Positions 1 through 6,112 of a DNA stretch of 9,850 nucleotides are shown piece by piece. The number at the start of each line of letters is the position of its first letter. Position 1 is the first letter of the stretch. The notes beneath the pieces are model-generated. The model was not told the DNA's origin and ran no database searches. It worked only from the letters and a program-made list of their open reading frames with translations. The stretch spans positions 1-9,850 of the forward strand of contig CALGTU010000190.1 in assembly GCA_937901465.1 (NCBI GenBank), in the 5' to 3' direction. Source of the stretch: an uncultured Clostridia bacterium. Its GTDB lineage: Bacteria; Bacillota; Clostridia; Oscillospirales; Ruminococcaceae. Both the position numbers and the translations under genes were made by a program.

Positions 1-1
1 T

Positions 2-55
2 ACATCAGCAGAACTCTATCTCGGTCTTTATCGTGAACTTACAGGCGAATACTAA
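2..55 (+). CDS. C-terminal tail of an upstream gene, possibly a glycosyltransferase
   Basis: An open frame enters from the left edge and stops at TAA 53-55. Its last 17 residues read TSAELYLGLYRELTGEY. The stop overlaps the ATG of the next gene by one base (TAATG), an arrangement typical of co-translated operon genes, which supports this being a genuine reading frame. The ending, an amphipathic stretch with an LYREL pattern, resembles the last helix of family-4 glycosyltransferases. That identity rests on a very short match and is a guess; only the presence of a gene end is reasonably supported. Confidence 0.5.
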   Translation, partial: TSAELYLGLYRELTGEY

Positions 56-246
56 TGGATGACAAGCGTTTCCGAAAATTCGTTATTGCCTATATCATAA
101 ATTTTTTGGTGATAGCGATAGGTGTAGTTCTTATGATACTCGCTTCAAACGGCGTTATTCCTGATATTTTCCGAAAAATATCGCTTGTTGCCGTGATTGC
201 AAGTGTTATCCTTTTCGGAAGGTTTGCAAACAGTTACAGAAGATAG
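55..246 (+). CDS. Small two-helix membrane protein, function unknown
   Basis: This 63-residue protein is not one I recognise. It has a charged N-terminus (DDKRFRK), a hydrophobic segment at about residues 9-30, a short polar turn around NGVIPD and FRK (about 32-41), a second hydrophobic segment at about 42-57, and a basic end (NSYRR). This predicts two membrane helices and no soluble domain. The ATG overlaps the stop of the preceding gene, and no strong Shine-Dalgarno sequence is visible, so translation is probably coupled. It is the last gene before a strong terminator. The preceding gene may be a glycosyltransferase, so a role in envelope polysaccharide or lipid modification is possible, but nothing in the protein itself shows it. 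Confidence 0.7.
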   Translation: MDDKRFRKFVIAYIINFLVIAIGVVLMILASNGVIPDIFRKISLVAVIASVILFGRFANSYRR

Positions 247-248
247 AA

Positions 249-281
249 AAAACCCGATAACTTTAAAGGTTATCGGGTTTT
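249..281. terminator. Bidirectional intrinsic terminator between convergent genes
   Basis: A perfect 13-bp inverted repeat has arms at 249-261 and 269-281 around a 7-base loop. The GC-rich part of the stem (CCCG/CGGG) is flanked by A's on the left and T's on the right, so it can stop transcription from either side. It lies between the stop of the 63-residue membrane protein (246) and the stop of the minus-strand WYL regulator (284-286), and probably serves both operons. Confidence 0.9.
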
Positions 282-283
282 AT

Positions 284-1279
284 TTATCCGTTCTTTTCAA
301 TGAGGTCTATGAGTTTTTCAACATATTCCTTTTTGAGAGATTTCGGAGAAACTATTTCAACATCTGTTCCGAAACTGAAAATCCAACCCCAGAAAGTAGG
401 GCTTGGTGTAACATTTACAGTAACGGCAAAATGTTCGCTATCGGGAGAAGAAATATATAAATCGCTTCCGAAACGGTCAACAACAACGCCTAAAAGCTTG
501 TTGTCTTTTCTGAATTTCAACTTTACTTCGATTTCTTCACCGCTGAACATTCCAAAAGTTTTCTTTGTATATTCGGCAAGATTGAAGTTTTTGAAATGTT
601 CAAGACCTTCTCTCTCGTCGCTTGTCATAACAACATCGCCCATTTTGTCAACTCTGAAATGAGAAATATCGTCTCTTTCAGCATAATATGCAACAACATA
701 ATAATTTTCATCGTTCCATATAAGTGCAAACGGACTGATAACATATTTCTGGCCGTTTTTCTTTACGCTTTTCTGGGCTCTTGCGTTGTTCTGACTCCAT
801 TCGTAATATCTGAAAGAAAGCTGTTTGTTTTCATATATTGCCGTGTGGATAGCGTCGATGTTGTAATAGGTATTCTTCTCGGTTTTTGCACTGTTTGTTA
901 TATAGAGTTTTCTTTTAAGTTGTTTTGCCTGTGCTTCACTGACAAGCGAACCGAGTTTTGTTATCAGTTCTGATGATTTCTTTTCGCTTATGAATTTTGA
1001 AGACTGAACAGCGTCAACAAGGATTTTCAGTTCGGCGGGTTCAAACTTTCTTGATGAAACATAATATCCGAAAGATTTTCCTCTTGTTGATTCAATATCC
1101 ATTCCGAAATCACGCAGAAGTCTTATATCATCATAAAAAGTTTTTCTTTCGATTTCAACTTCGTTTTTCGAGAGCTCATCCTTTATTTCTGCAAATGTAA
1201 GAGGATGATTTTCATCGGTTTTTTCGTTCAGTATTTTAGCGAGATACATAAGTTTGAGTTTCTGATTTATTCCACCCAT
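284..1279 (-). CDS. WYL-domain transcriptional regulator (HTH-WYL-WCX)
   Basis: The protein has 331 residues, the usual size for this family. Residues about 1-75 form a DeoR-like winged helix-turn-helix (LTFAEIKDEL, then RKTFYDDIRLLRDFG). Residues about 137-215 are the WYL domain, recognisable from SFRYYEW (155-161), ENYYVVAYYAERDD (191-204) and the ligand-binding SHFRVDKM (206-213). Residues about 245-330 match the C-terminal WCX extension. WYL domains are known to bind ligands, including nucleic acid in several members, and these regulators often govern stress, DNA-damage or defence genes. The start ATG lies only two bases after the stop of the peptidase gene and has GAGG about nine bases upstream, so the two genes are co-transcribed. 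Its target and ligand cannot be read from the sequence; autoregulation of its own operon is plausible. Confidence 0.9.
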   Translation of the reverse strand: MGGINQKLKLMYLAKILNEKTDENHPLTFAEIKDELSKNEVEIERKTFYDDIRLLRDFGMDIESTRGKSFGYYVSSRKFEPAELKILVDAVQSSKFISEKKSSELITKLGSLVSEAQAKQLKRKLYITNSAKTEKNTYYNIDAIHTAIYENKQLSFRYYEWSQNNARAQKSVKKNGQKYVISPFALIWNDENYYVVAYYAERDDISHFRVDKMGDVVMTSDEREGLEHFKNFNLAEYTKKTFGMFSGEEIEVKLKFRKDNKLLGVVVDRFGSDLYISSPDSEHFAVTVNVTPSPTFWGWIFSFGTDVEIVSPKSLKKEYVEKLIDLIEKNG

Positions 1280-1281
1280 TT

Positions 1282-2016
1282 TCAGTCGCCTCTTATTTCG
1301 TCATAATATTCTTCAAGTGTGAGACCTTTTTCTTTAATCTGTGTTGCGTGATAAACACCCACAAATCTGTAATGCCATGGTTCGTATCCTACTCCTGTAA
1401 TTTCTACTTTATCTTTAGGATATCTTAAAATAAAGCCGTATTCGTGTGCATGTTCCGAAAGCCATTTGAAAGCGTCACTTTCTTCAAAATTTTCATCAAG
1501 GTTGTTAAGGTCAACGGCAAGCCCCGAGTTATGTTCGCTTTCACCGGGAAGAGCAACCCATTCTCTTGCGGCTTCAAAGGCTTCTTCATCGTTCATTCCC
1601 TTTGCTATGAAGGATTCAACCTCTCTGTCAAAAAGTTGCTGCTGATATTCTTTGGAACGTTTTGCCGAAACAACAGTAAGTTCGATTCCGTCTTCTTTTG
1701 CCGCTTCTGCCATGTCAAGATAATAGTTTGCCGCACGATAATCCATTTCATAATCACCCTGAATCTTTTTGGGATAAACGATAAAATCTTCAGGTAAAGG
1801 ATAATCACGACTTACTATATAAAAAGCCCAGGGGTTGTCCACTTCAATTTCAGGCTCTTTTCTCTCGGTTGTGGTAACTTCGGGAGTGGTTTCAGAAAGC
1901 GATGTTTCTGCGTTCTTTTTTTCTTCGGCTCTTTTTCTCCCCGGCATAGTTGTGAAAAAAACAAGGGTGATTAAAAGTGCTGAAAGAAGTATTACAAATA
2001 TAAATTCTTTTTTCAT
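1282..2016 (-). CDS. Membrane-anchored VanY-type D-alanyl-D-alanine (or L,D-) carboxypeptidase, peptidase family M15B
   Basis: This 244-residue peptidoglycan peptidase should trim the terminal residue of stem peptides outside the cell. Residues about 5-22 form one hydrophobic helix, an uncleaved anchor or signal sequence without a lipobox. A Ser/Thr/Glu-rich linker follows (about 36-60), then the M15 catalytic domain. The zinc ligands appear as H162 and D169 in SEHNSGLAVD and H215 in EPWHYRFVG; E212 is the catalytic base, and SAKRS (117-121) is the substrate-side motif. The start has AAGGAA six bases upstream and a consensus promoter beyond it. It is the first gene of a two-gene operon with a WYL regulator. 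VanY (D,D) and LdcB (L,D) enzymes share this fold, so specificity is open. No vanHAX-type resistance genes are nearby, which argues for cell-wall maintenance rather than glycopeptide resistance. Confidence 0.88.
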   Translation of the reverse strand: MKKEFIFVILLSALLITLVFFTTMPGRKRAEEKKNAETSLSETTPEVTTTERKEPEIEVDNPWAFYIVSRDYPLPEDFIVYPKKIQGDYEMDYRAANYYLDMAEAAKEDGIELTVVSAKRSKEYQQQLFDREVESFIAKGMNDEEAFEAAREWVALPGESEHNSGLAVDLNNLDENFEESDAFKWLSEHAHEYGFILRYPKDKVEITGVGYEPWHYRFVGVYHATQIKEKGLTLEEYYDEIRGD

Positions 2017-2052
2017 AGTAAATTCCTTTTATAAGATTTCATATACATTTAA

Positions 2053-2081
2053 ATTATATATCATATTCAGTGTGTTTTCAA
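2053..2081 (-). promoter_or_regulatory. Sigma-A promoter of the peptidase-WYL operon
   Basis: On the minus strand a -35 box TTGAAA (2076-2081) and a perfect -10 box TATAAT (2053-2058) are separated by exactly 17 bases. The predicted start, near 2045, lies about 30 bases before the peptidase ATG. The LexA-like palindrome at 2153-2164 is more than 70 bases upstream of this -35 box, too far to block this promoter directly. Confidence 0.82.
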
Positions 2082-2141
2082 GACTATTTTATGATTACTG
2101 TTTCAAAAAATACATAGTAATTTAAGAATATGATAAAGCTG

Positions 2142-2170
2142 TTGACAAAATGGAACATATGTTCTATAAT
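2142..2170 (+). promoter_or_regulatory. Consensus sigma-A promoter of the five-gene operon
   Basis: A perfect -35 TTGACA (2142-2147) and a perfect -10 TATAAT (2165-2170) are 17 bases apart, the optimal spacing. Such a strong promoter would normally be constitutive, so a repressor is expected. The spacer contains a full LexA-type palindrome ending at the first base before the -10 box. The transcript would start near 2177, giving a leader of about 64 bases before the TTG start at 2241. I saw no riboswitch or attenuator in that leader. Confidence 0.9.
2153..2164. promoter_or_regulatory. LexA (SOS/DinR) box inside the promoter spacer
   Basis: GAACATATGTTC is a perfect 12-base palindrome and matches the Gram-positive LexA operator GAAC-N4-GTTC, including the ATAT centre common in Bacillus and Clostridium boxes. 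It fills the spacer between a consensus -35 and -10, abutting the -10, so a bound repressor would block RNA polymerase. Position and match together make chance unlikely. The known role of such boxes is derepression after DNA damage. Binding here is inferred, and lexA itself is not in the window. Confidence 0.85.
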
Positions 2171-2240
2171 AAAACTCGAGGGATTTCGGAATATAATTTT
2201 CTTGTTTTTGCTTTAATTTTTTGACTGAAGGTGAGTAAAC

Positions 2241-2561
2241 TTGGGAAAAATTCGTATTCCATTTGATGTGTTCTGTCAGAAAGCAGTAAGTAATGAAAGT
2301 TTTTTTACCGATGCCCCGTCGGAAGAAAACGGAATTGACAGAAAGTTAATAAAAAAAGCTTTAGCACATGTTATTAATCAAGAACTCAGCCCTAAACAGC
2401 GGCAATATGTCGTTATGTATTATAGCGAAAATCTTAATATGGAAGAAATCGCAAAGCGTTGCGGTGTTTCAAAATCAACCGTATCGAGAACTGTTTCAAG
2501 GGCGAGAAAAAATATTGCCGATAGAATAGGAATTCTGATTAAATTCAGAAAAACAGAATAA
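2241..2561 (+). CDS. Small sigma-70 region-4-like DNA-binding protein
   Basis: This 106-residue protein starts at TTG. An in-frame TGA lies three codons upstream (2232-2234), the next internal methionine is residue 59, and AAGGTGAG (2228-2235) sits just upstream, so TTG is the only credible start. Residues about 32-95 resemble sigma region 4: a helix ending in ELSPKQRQYVVMYY, then the helix-turn-helix MEEIAKRCGVSKSTVSRTVS (67-86), then a basic helix. There is no region 2, so it cannot act alone as a complete sigma factor. It may be a transcription regulator or an anti/partner factor of the kind annotated 'sigma factor-like HTH protein' in Clostridia. It heads the operon under the LexA-like box, so it may be made on DNA damage and could act as a second-tier regulator. 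Targets are unknown. Confidence 0.82.
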   Translation: MGKIRIPFDVFCQKAVSNESFFTDAPSEENGIDRKLIKKALAHVINQELSPKQRQYVVMYYSENLNMEEIAKRCGVSKSTVSRTVSRARKNIADRIGILIKFRKTE

Positions 2562-2579
2562 ATTTAAGGTGGTTATATA

Positions 2580-3899
2580 ATGACAACTCCTATCGTTGAT
2601 TTTCTTTGTTCCTATGAAAAAAACATTTCATCAAGACTTCATATGCCCGGACATAAGGGAAAATGCAGTATCAACCCTCTCGCTGCTTCCTATCTTATGG
2701 ATATAACAGAGGTTAAGGGTGCGGATAGTCTTTATGAGGCAGAAGGTATAATTCATGAAAGCGAAAAAAATGCCGCAGAAGTTTTCTCTGTTAAGCATAC
2801 TTTCTATTCAGCAGGAGGTTCAACTCTCGGAATACAGACAATGCTTTCAGTGGTTGTCGGTGAAAAAGGAAAAATCATCGCCGCAAGAAACGCTCATCGT
2901 GCGTTTGTTAATACCTGTTCGCTTATCGACACCGATGTAATATGGGTGACAGGTGAGAACGCTGATGTTATTTCTTCTTCTGTTACTCCTTATGATATTG
3001 AAAAAGCTCTTTCAGAAGAAAAAGATGCTGATGCCGTTTATATAACGTCACCCGATTATTATGGAAGAATTGCCGATATAAAAGGGATTTCAGAGGTGTG
3101 CAGAAAATATAACGTTCCATTGATCGTTGATAACGCACACGGCTCACACCTTGCTTTTCTTGAAGAAAATCTTCACCCGATAGCATTAGGAGCTGATATA
3201 TGCTGTGATTCAGCACATAAAACTCTTCCGGTTTTAACGGGCGGTGGATATATTCATACAAATAACGAAAAATATGCATCTTTAATAAAAGAAAAACAGT
3301 CTTTATATGGCTCTTCGAGTCCTTCATATCTCATTTTGGCATCACTTGATTGTTGCAATTTCACACTCTTCGAATCAGGAAGAGAACTTATGAAATATCA
3401 GTCTGAAAATATGAAAAAACTAAAAGACAGACTTTCTCCTGCATGGAGCTTTATAGGAGATGATATTCTTCATTTAACCGTTGAAGCTTATAAAGCGGGA
3501 CTTTCAGGTGAAGCTCTTGCTGAAAGACTTCGTGAAAGCGGTATTGAATGTGAATATGCTGATGAATATTATGTAACATTCCTTTTCTCTGTTATAAACG
3601 ATGAAGAAGATTATGACTTTTTAGCTGAAGCTATGGAGAAAATTATTCAGCCTAGAATACTCATAAGAAAAGACGAAACTCCTTTTGTTCTTCCGAAAAA
3701 AGCGATGTCGATAAGAGAGGCAACCTTTGCTGAAAGCGAAAAAATCTCTGTTGATAACGCAGAAGGAAGAATATGTGCTCATAATATAACTCATTGCCCA
3801 CCTTGTATTCCCATAGTTGTTGCAGGGGAGATTATAGATAAAAATTCCGTTAATATTTTAAAAAGGTATAGCATTTTTGAGATAAATGTGGTAAAATAA
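2580..3899 (+). CDS. PLP-dependent Orn/Lys/Arg decarboxylase family protein (YaaO-like)
   Basis: The 439-residue protein is a short-form member of the group that includes biosynthetic arginine decarboxylase SpeA and YaaO of B. subtilis, and lacks the N-terminal wing domain of the long inducible decarboxylases. The N-terminal HMPGHKG (21-27) and DITEVKGADSLY (41-52) are family hallmarks. SAGGSTLG (77-84) binds the cofactor phosphate, DNAHGSH (184-190) contacts the pyridine ring, and K214 in SAHKTLPV should form the Schiff base with PLP. Residues about 290-439 form the C-terminal domain. It probably decarboxylates a basic amino acid in the cytoplasm for polyamine synthesis, but the substrate of YaaO-type proteins is not settled. 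AAGGTGG lies seven bases before the ATG, 18 bases after the preceding stop. In B. subtilis yaaO also lies upstream of the yaaQ-holB-yaaT genes, which matches this order. Confidence 0.88.
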   Translation: MTTPIVDFLCSYEKNISSRLHMPGHKGKCSINPLAASYLMDITEVKGADSLYEAEGIIHESEKNAAEVFSVKHTFYSAGGSTLGIQTMLSVVVGEKGKIIAARNAHRAFVNTCSLIDTDVIWVTGENADVISSSVTPYDIEKALSEEKDADAVYITSPDYYGRIADIKGISEVCRKYNVPLIVDNAHGSHLAFLEENLHPIALGADICCDSAHKTLPVLTGGGYIHTNNEKYASLIKEKQSLYGSSSPSYLILASLDCCNFTLFESGRELMKYQSENMKKLKDRLSPAWSFIGDDILHLTVEAYKAGLSGEALAERLRESGIECEYADEYYVTFLFSVINDEEDYDFLAEAMEKIIQPRILIRKDETPFVLPKKAMSIREATFAESEKISVDNAEGRICAHNITHCPPCIPIVVAGEIIDKNSVNILKRYSIFEINVVK

Positions 3900-3943
3900 A
3901 ATGTAACGGAATTTTTCCGGAATTTGCGATAAGGGGCGGTATA

Positions 3944-4270
3944 ATGAAACTTATATATGCCATTGTCAGTAATAACGATACCAAAAGCGTCGGAACAGCG
4001 CTTATAAACGCAGGATATTATGCTACAAAACTCGCTTCTACAGGCGGTTTTCTCTCATCGGGAAGCACAACTTTCCTTATAGGTGTTGAAGATGAAAAAG
4101 TAGATAGCGTTATTGCGATAATTTCAGAAAAAAGCCGTCGTAGAAAACAGTTTGTTCCGTTTGTGAATTCGTCTTTCGGCGGAGGAGCTATACCTTCACC
4201 ACCGATAGAAGTTTCTGTCGGCGGAGCGACAATTTTCGTAACCGATGTTGAAAGGTATGAAAAGGTTTAG
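3944..4270 (+). CDS. darA: Cyclic-di-AMP receptor DarA (PstA/YaaQ), PII-like
   Basis: This 108-residue protein matches the YaaQ/DarA family in length and along its whole sequence: MKLIYAIVSNND at the start, ATKLASTGGFLSSGSTTF (27-44) around the ligand site, and IEVSVGGATIFV (88-99) near the end. The family forms PII-like trimers that bind cyclic di-AMP in the cytoplasm; the downstream partner is poorly known. Recalled from the Staphylococcus aureus protein, positions 24, 26 and 41 are Asn, Arg and Asn near the nucleotide. Here they are Gly, Tyr and Ser, so affinity or specificity may differ, while T28, F36, L37 and G47 are kept. The ribosome site is AAGGGG at 3931-3936. The stop at 4268-4270 lies one base before the holB start, giving tight coupling, as in the conserved yaaQ-holB neighbourhood. 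Confidence 0.93.
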   Translation: MKLIYAIVSNNDTKSVGTALINAGYYATKLASTGGFLSSGSTTFLIGVEDEKVDSVIAIISEKSRRRKQFVPFVNSSFGGGAIPSPPIEVSVGGATIFVTDVERYEKV

Positions 4271-4271
4271 T

Positions 4272-5198
4272 ATGGAAAAAATATACGGAAACGAAGATAT
4301 TATGTCATCGCTTGATGCGATGTTTTCTTCCGATAGAATACCTCATTCCTTTCTCATTTTCGGAGAAAAGGGACTTGGCAAGAAAAAAATCGCCGATTAT
4401 ATCGCGTCAAAGCTTGTTGAAAGCGAAAGGGTACATGCTCATCCCGATGTAATCTATGCCGAACATGAAGGTAAATTACAGGGCTTTAAAGCAGACCATG
4501 TCCGTCATCTTATGGCCGATTCGTTTATAACTCCCAACGATGCTGATAAAAAAGTATATATCTTTACCGATTGCGATAATATGTCATCTGTTTCTCAGAA
4601 TGCGCTTTTAAAAGTTGTTGAAGAACCGCCACAGTTTTCTTATTTCATTTTCACCGTTTCTTCAAAAGACCTGATGCTTTCAACAATTCTTTCGCGAGTT
4701 GTTTCTTTTGGTGCTACCGAATGCAGTGAGGAAGAATGTATGAAAGCACTCACAGAAAAAGGTTTTTCAGAAGAAGATATTTCATCAGCCGTTTCTGCAT
4801 TTCATGGAAACATAGGAAAATGCGAAAGCTATATTTCAGATGAAAATATCAGGTCAAGAATAGAAACTGTAAAGAATATAGCCGATTCCATTGCGGAATG
4901 GAACGAATATAACACCCTTAAATTTTTATCTGCTATTGAGGGTGAACGTTCGGATATAAAAGAATCTCTTTATGCTCTTTCAAAAATAATGAGAGATGCT
5001 TCTGTTTCGCGTTTCGGAGGTAAATATATCAGTTGTTACCCCGAGGGTGCTAAAAAAATATCCGCAAAAATATCATCAAAGAAAATCGAGGGAATTTATC
5101 TTATCATAACAGAATCGATAAAAAAGCTCGATACCAATGTTTCCGCAGGAACAGAACTCGCATCACTCTGCGGACAGATATATAATCTTTATCTTTAA
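4272..5198 (+). CDS. holB: DNA polymerase III delta' subunit (clamp loader)
   Basis: The product is part of the clamp loader that places the beta sliding clamp on primed DNA. I chose ATG 4272 over in-frame ATGs at 4245 and 4257: it gives the family N-terminus (MEKIYGNEDIMSSL, then IPHSFLIFGEKGLGKK) and has AAAAGG six bases upstream, whereas the earlier starts sit inside darA. The 308 residues contain a P-loop-like GEKGLGKKK (31-39), with Lys where Ser/Thr is usual, consistent with delta' being a weak or non-ATPase. HPDV (57-60) and the helix ALLKVVEEPP (111-120) are also typical. The four-cysteine zinc module expected between the P-loop and HPDV is absent, and the clamp-loader 'SRC' motif reads SRV (141-143). 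Residues about 150-308 are the lid and collar domains. It lies between darA and ricT as in Bacillus. Confidence 0.92.
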   Translation: MEKIYGNEDIMSSLDAMFSSDRIPHSFLIFGEKGLGKKKIADYIASKLVESERVHAHPDVIYAEHEGKLQGFKADHVRHLMADSFITPNDADKKVYIFTDCDNMSSVSQNALLKVVEEPPQFSYFIFTVSSKDLMLSTILSRVVSFGATECSEEECMKALTEKGFSEEDISSAVSAFHGNIGKCESYISDENIRSRIETVKNIADSIAEWNEYNTLKFLSAIEGERSDIKESLYALSKIMRDASVSRFGGKYISCYPEGAKKISAKISSKKIEGIYLIITESIKKLDTNVSAGTELASLCGQIYNLYL

Positions 5199-5209
5199 GG
5201 AGTATCAGA

Positions 5210-6073
5210 ATGGCTGAAATTATAGGAGTCAGATTTAAAAGTGTCGGGAAAATTTATTATTTCGCACCCGGCAAGGAAAAGGTTGAAAACGGTCAGAAGG
5301 TTATTGTTGAAACCGCAAGGGGAGTTGAGTGCGGAACAGTAGTCGTTTCAAACAGAGAAGTTCCCGACAGCGAACTTTCAGCACCCTTAAAACCTGTTAT
5401 CAGAATAGCAACCGAAAAAGACCTTGAAACTGTTGTTGAAAATAAGAAAAAAGAAGAAGAAGCTTTCAAAATCTGTGAAGAAAAGATAGCAAAGCATAAG
5501 CTTGATATGAAACTCGTTGATGTTGAATGCACATTCGACAACAACAAACTTCTCTTTTATTTCACAGCAGAAAACAGAGTTGATTTCCGTGAGCTTGTAA
5601 AAGACCTTGCATCTGTTTTCAGAACAAGAATAGAACTCCGTCAGATAGGCGTACGCGATGAAGCAAAGATGCTTGGCGGACTTGGAATTTGCGGAAGACC
5701 ATTCTGTTGTAACGGCTTTTTAGGAGAGTTCCAGCCCGTTTCAATAAAAATGGCTAAAGAACAGGGACTTTCTCTTAATCCTACAAAGATTTCGGGAACA
5801 TGTAGCAGACTTATGTGTTGCCTTAAATACGAACAGGAAAGTTATGAAGATTTAATCAGAACAACTCCAAAGGTCAACGCTTATGTAAGTACACCAAGCG
5901 GAAATGGTTTTGTTGAAGAAGTAAATCTCATAACAGGAAAACTTAAAGTAAAACCTGAAAATTCAGATGGTGCATCATTCATCATTCATAAAAGCGAAGT
6001 TTCAATCATCAGAGATGGTGAAGCTAACAAGCTCAGCAAAGATGAAATCAGAGCACTCAAAGGTTTGGAATAA
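5210..6073 (+). CDS. ricT: RicT (YaaT), PSP1-domain iron-sulfur Y-complex subunit
   Basis: The 287-residue protein has the PSP1 C-terminal domain (about 60-145) and the six cysteines characteristic of RicT: C161, C166 and C167 in GICGRPFCCNGF, and C198, C203 and C204 in GTCSRLMCCLKYE. In B. subtilis RicT joins RicA (YmcA) and RicF (YlbF) in a complex that carries two [4Fe-4S] clusters. The complex works with RNase Y in maturing operon mRNAs and affects sporulation, competence and biofilm formation. The cysteine set here is complete, so cluster binding is likely. AAGGAG lies eight bases before the ATG, and only 11 bases separate it from holB. It is the last gene of the operon, followed at once by a strong terminator. 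RicA and RicF are not encoded in this window. Confidence 0.94.
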   Translation: MAEIIGVRFKSVGKIYYFAPGKEKVENGQKVIVETARGVECGTVVVSNREVPDSELSAPLKPVIRIATEKDLETVVENKKKEEEAFKICEEKIAKHKLDMKLVDVECTFDNNKLLFYFTAENRVDFRELVKDLASVFRTRIELRQIGVRDEAKMLGGLGICGRPFCCNGFLGEFQPVSIKMAKEQGLSLNPTKISGTCSRLMCCLKYEQESYEDLIRTTPKVNAYVSTPSGNGFVEEVNLITGKLKVKPENSDGASFIIHKSEVSIIRDGEANKLSKDEIRALKGLE

Positions 6074-6077
6074 AAAT

Positions 6078-6107
6078 AAAACCACCCACAACTGTGGGTG
6101 GTTTTTT
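6078..6107. terminator. Bidirectional intrinsic terminator after ricT
   Basis: Complementary arms 6078-6090 and 6093-6105 (AAAACCACCCACA against its complement) form a GC-rich stem flanked by A's and a run of six T's (6102-6107). In practice the innermost pair opens to leave a loop of about four bases. It lies between the ricT stop (6073) and the stop end of the minus-strand acyl-CoA synthetase (6113), so it can end transcripts from both directions. Confidence 0.92.
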
Positions 6108-6112
6108 GTGTT

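Noticed and set aside
1282..2016. Glycopeptide (vancomycin) resistance locus because of the VanY-type peptidase
   Set aside because: No vanH, vanA/B, vanX or vanRS genes are nearby, and M15B peptidases of this size are common cell-wall housekeeping enzymes.
2983..3327. Minus-strand 114-codon open frame inside the decarboxylase gene
   Set aside because: It lies entirely within a conserved gene on the other strand, has no ribosome site or domain, and is an antisense shadow.
3907..3919. Hairpin CGGAA-TTT-TTCCG between the yaaO-like gene and darA as a terminator
   Set aside because: The stem is only 5 bp and has no T-run after it, so it should not stop transcription; at most it influences mRNA processing.
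4245..4271. Earlier in-frame ATGs (4245, 4257) for holB
   Set aside because: They lie within the darA coding sequence, lack a properly spaced ribosome site and add residues before the family N-terminus; 4272 has AAAAGG six bases upstream.
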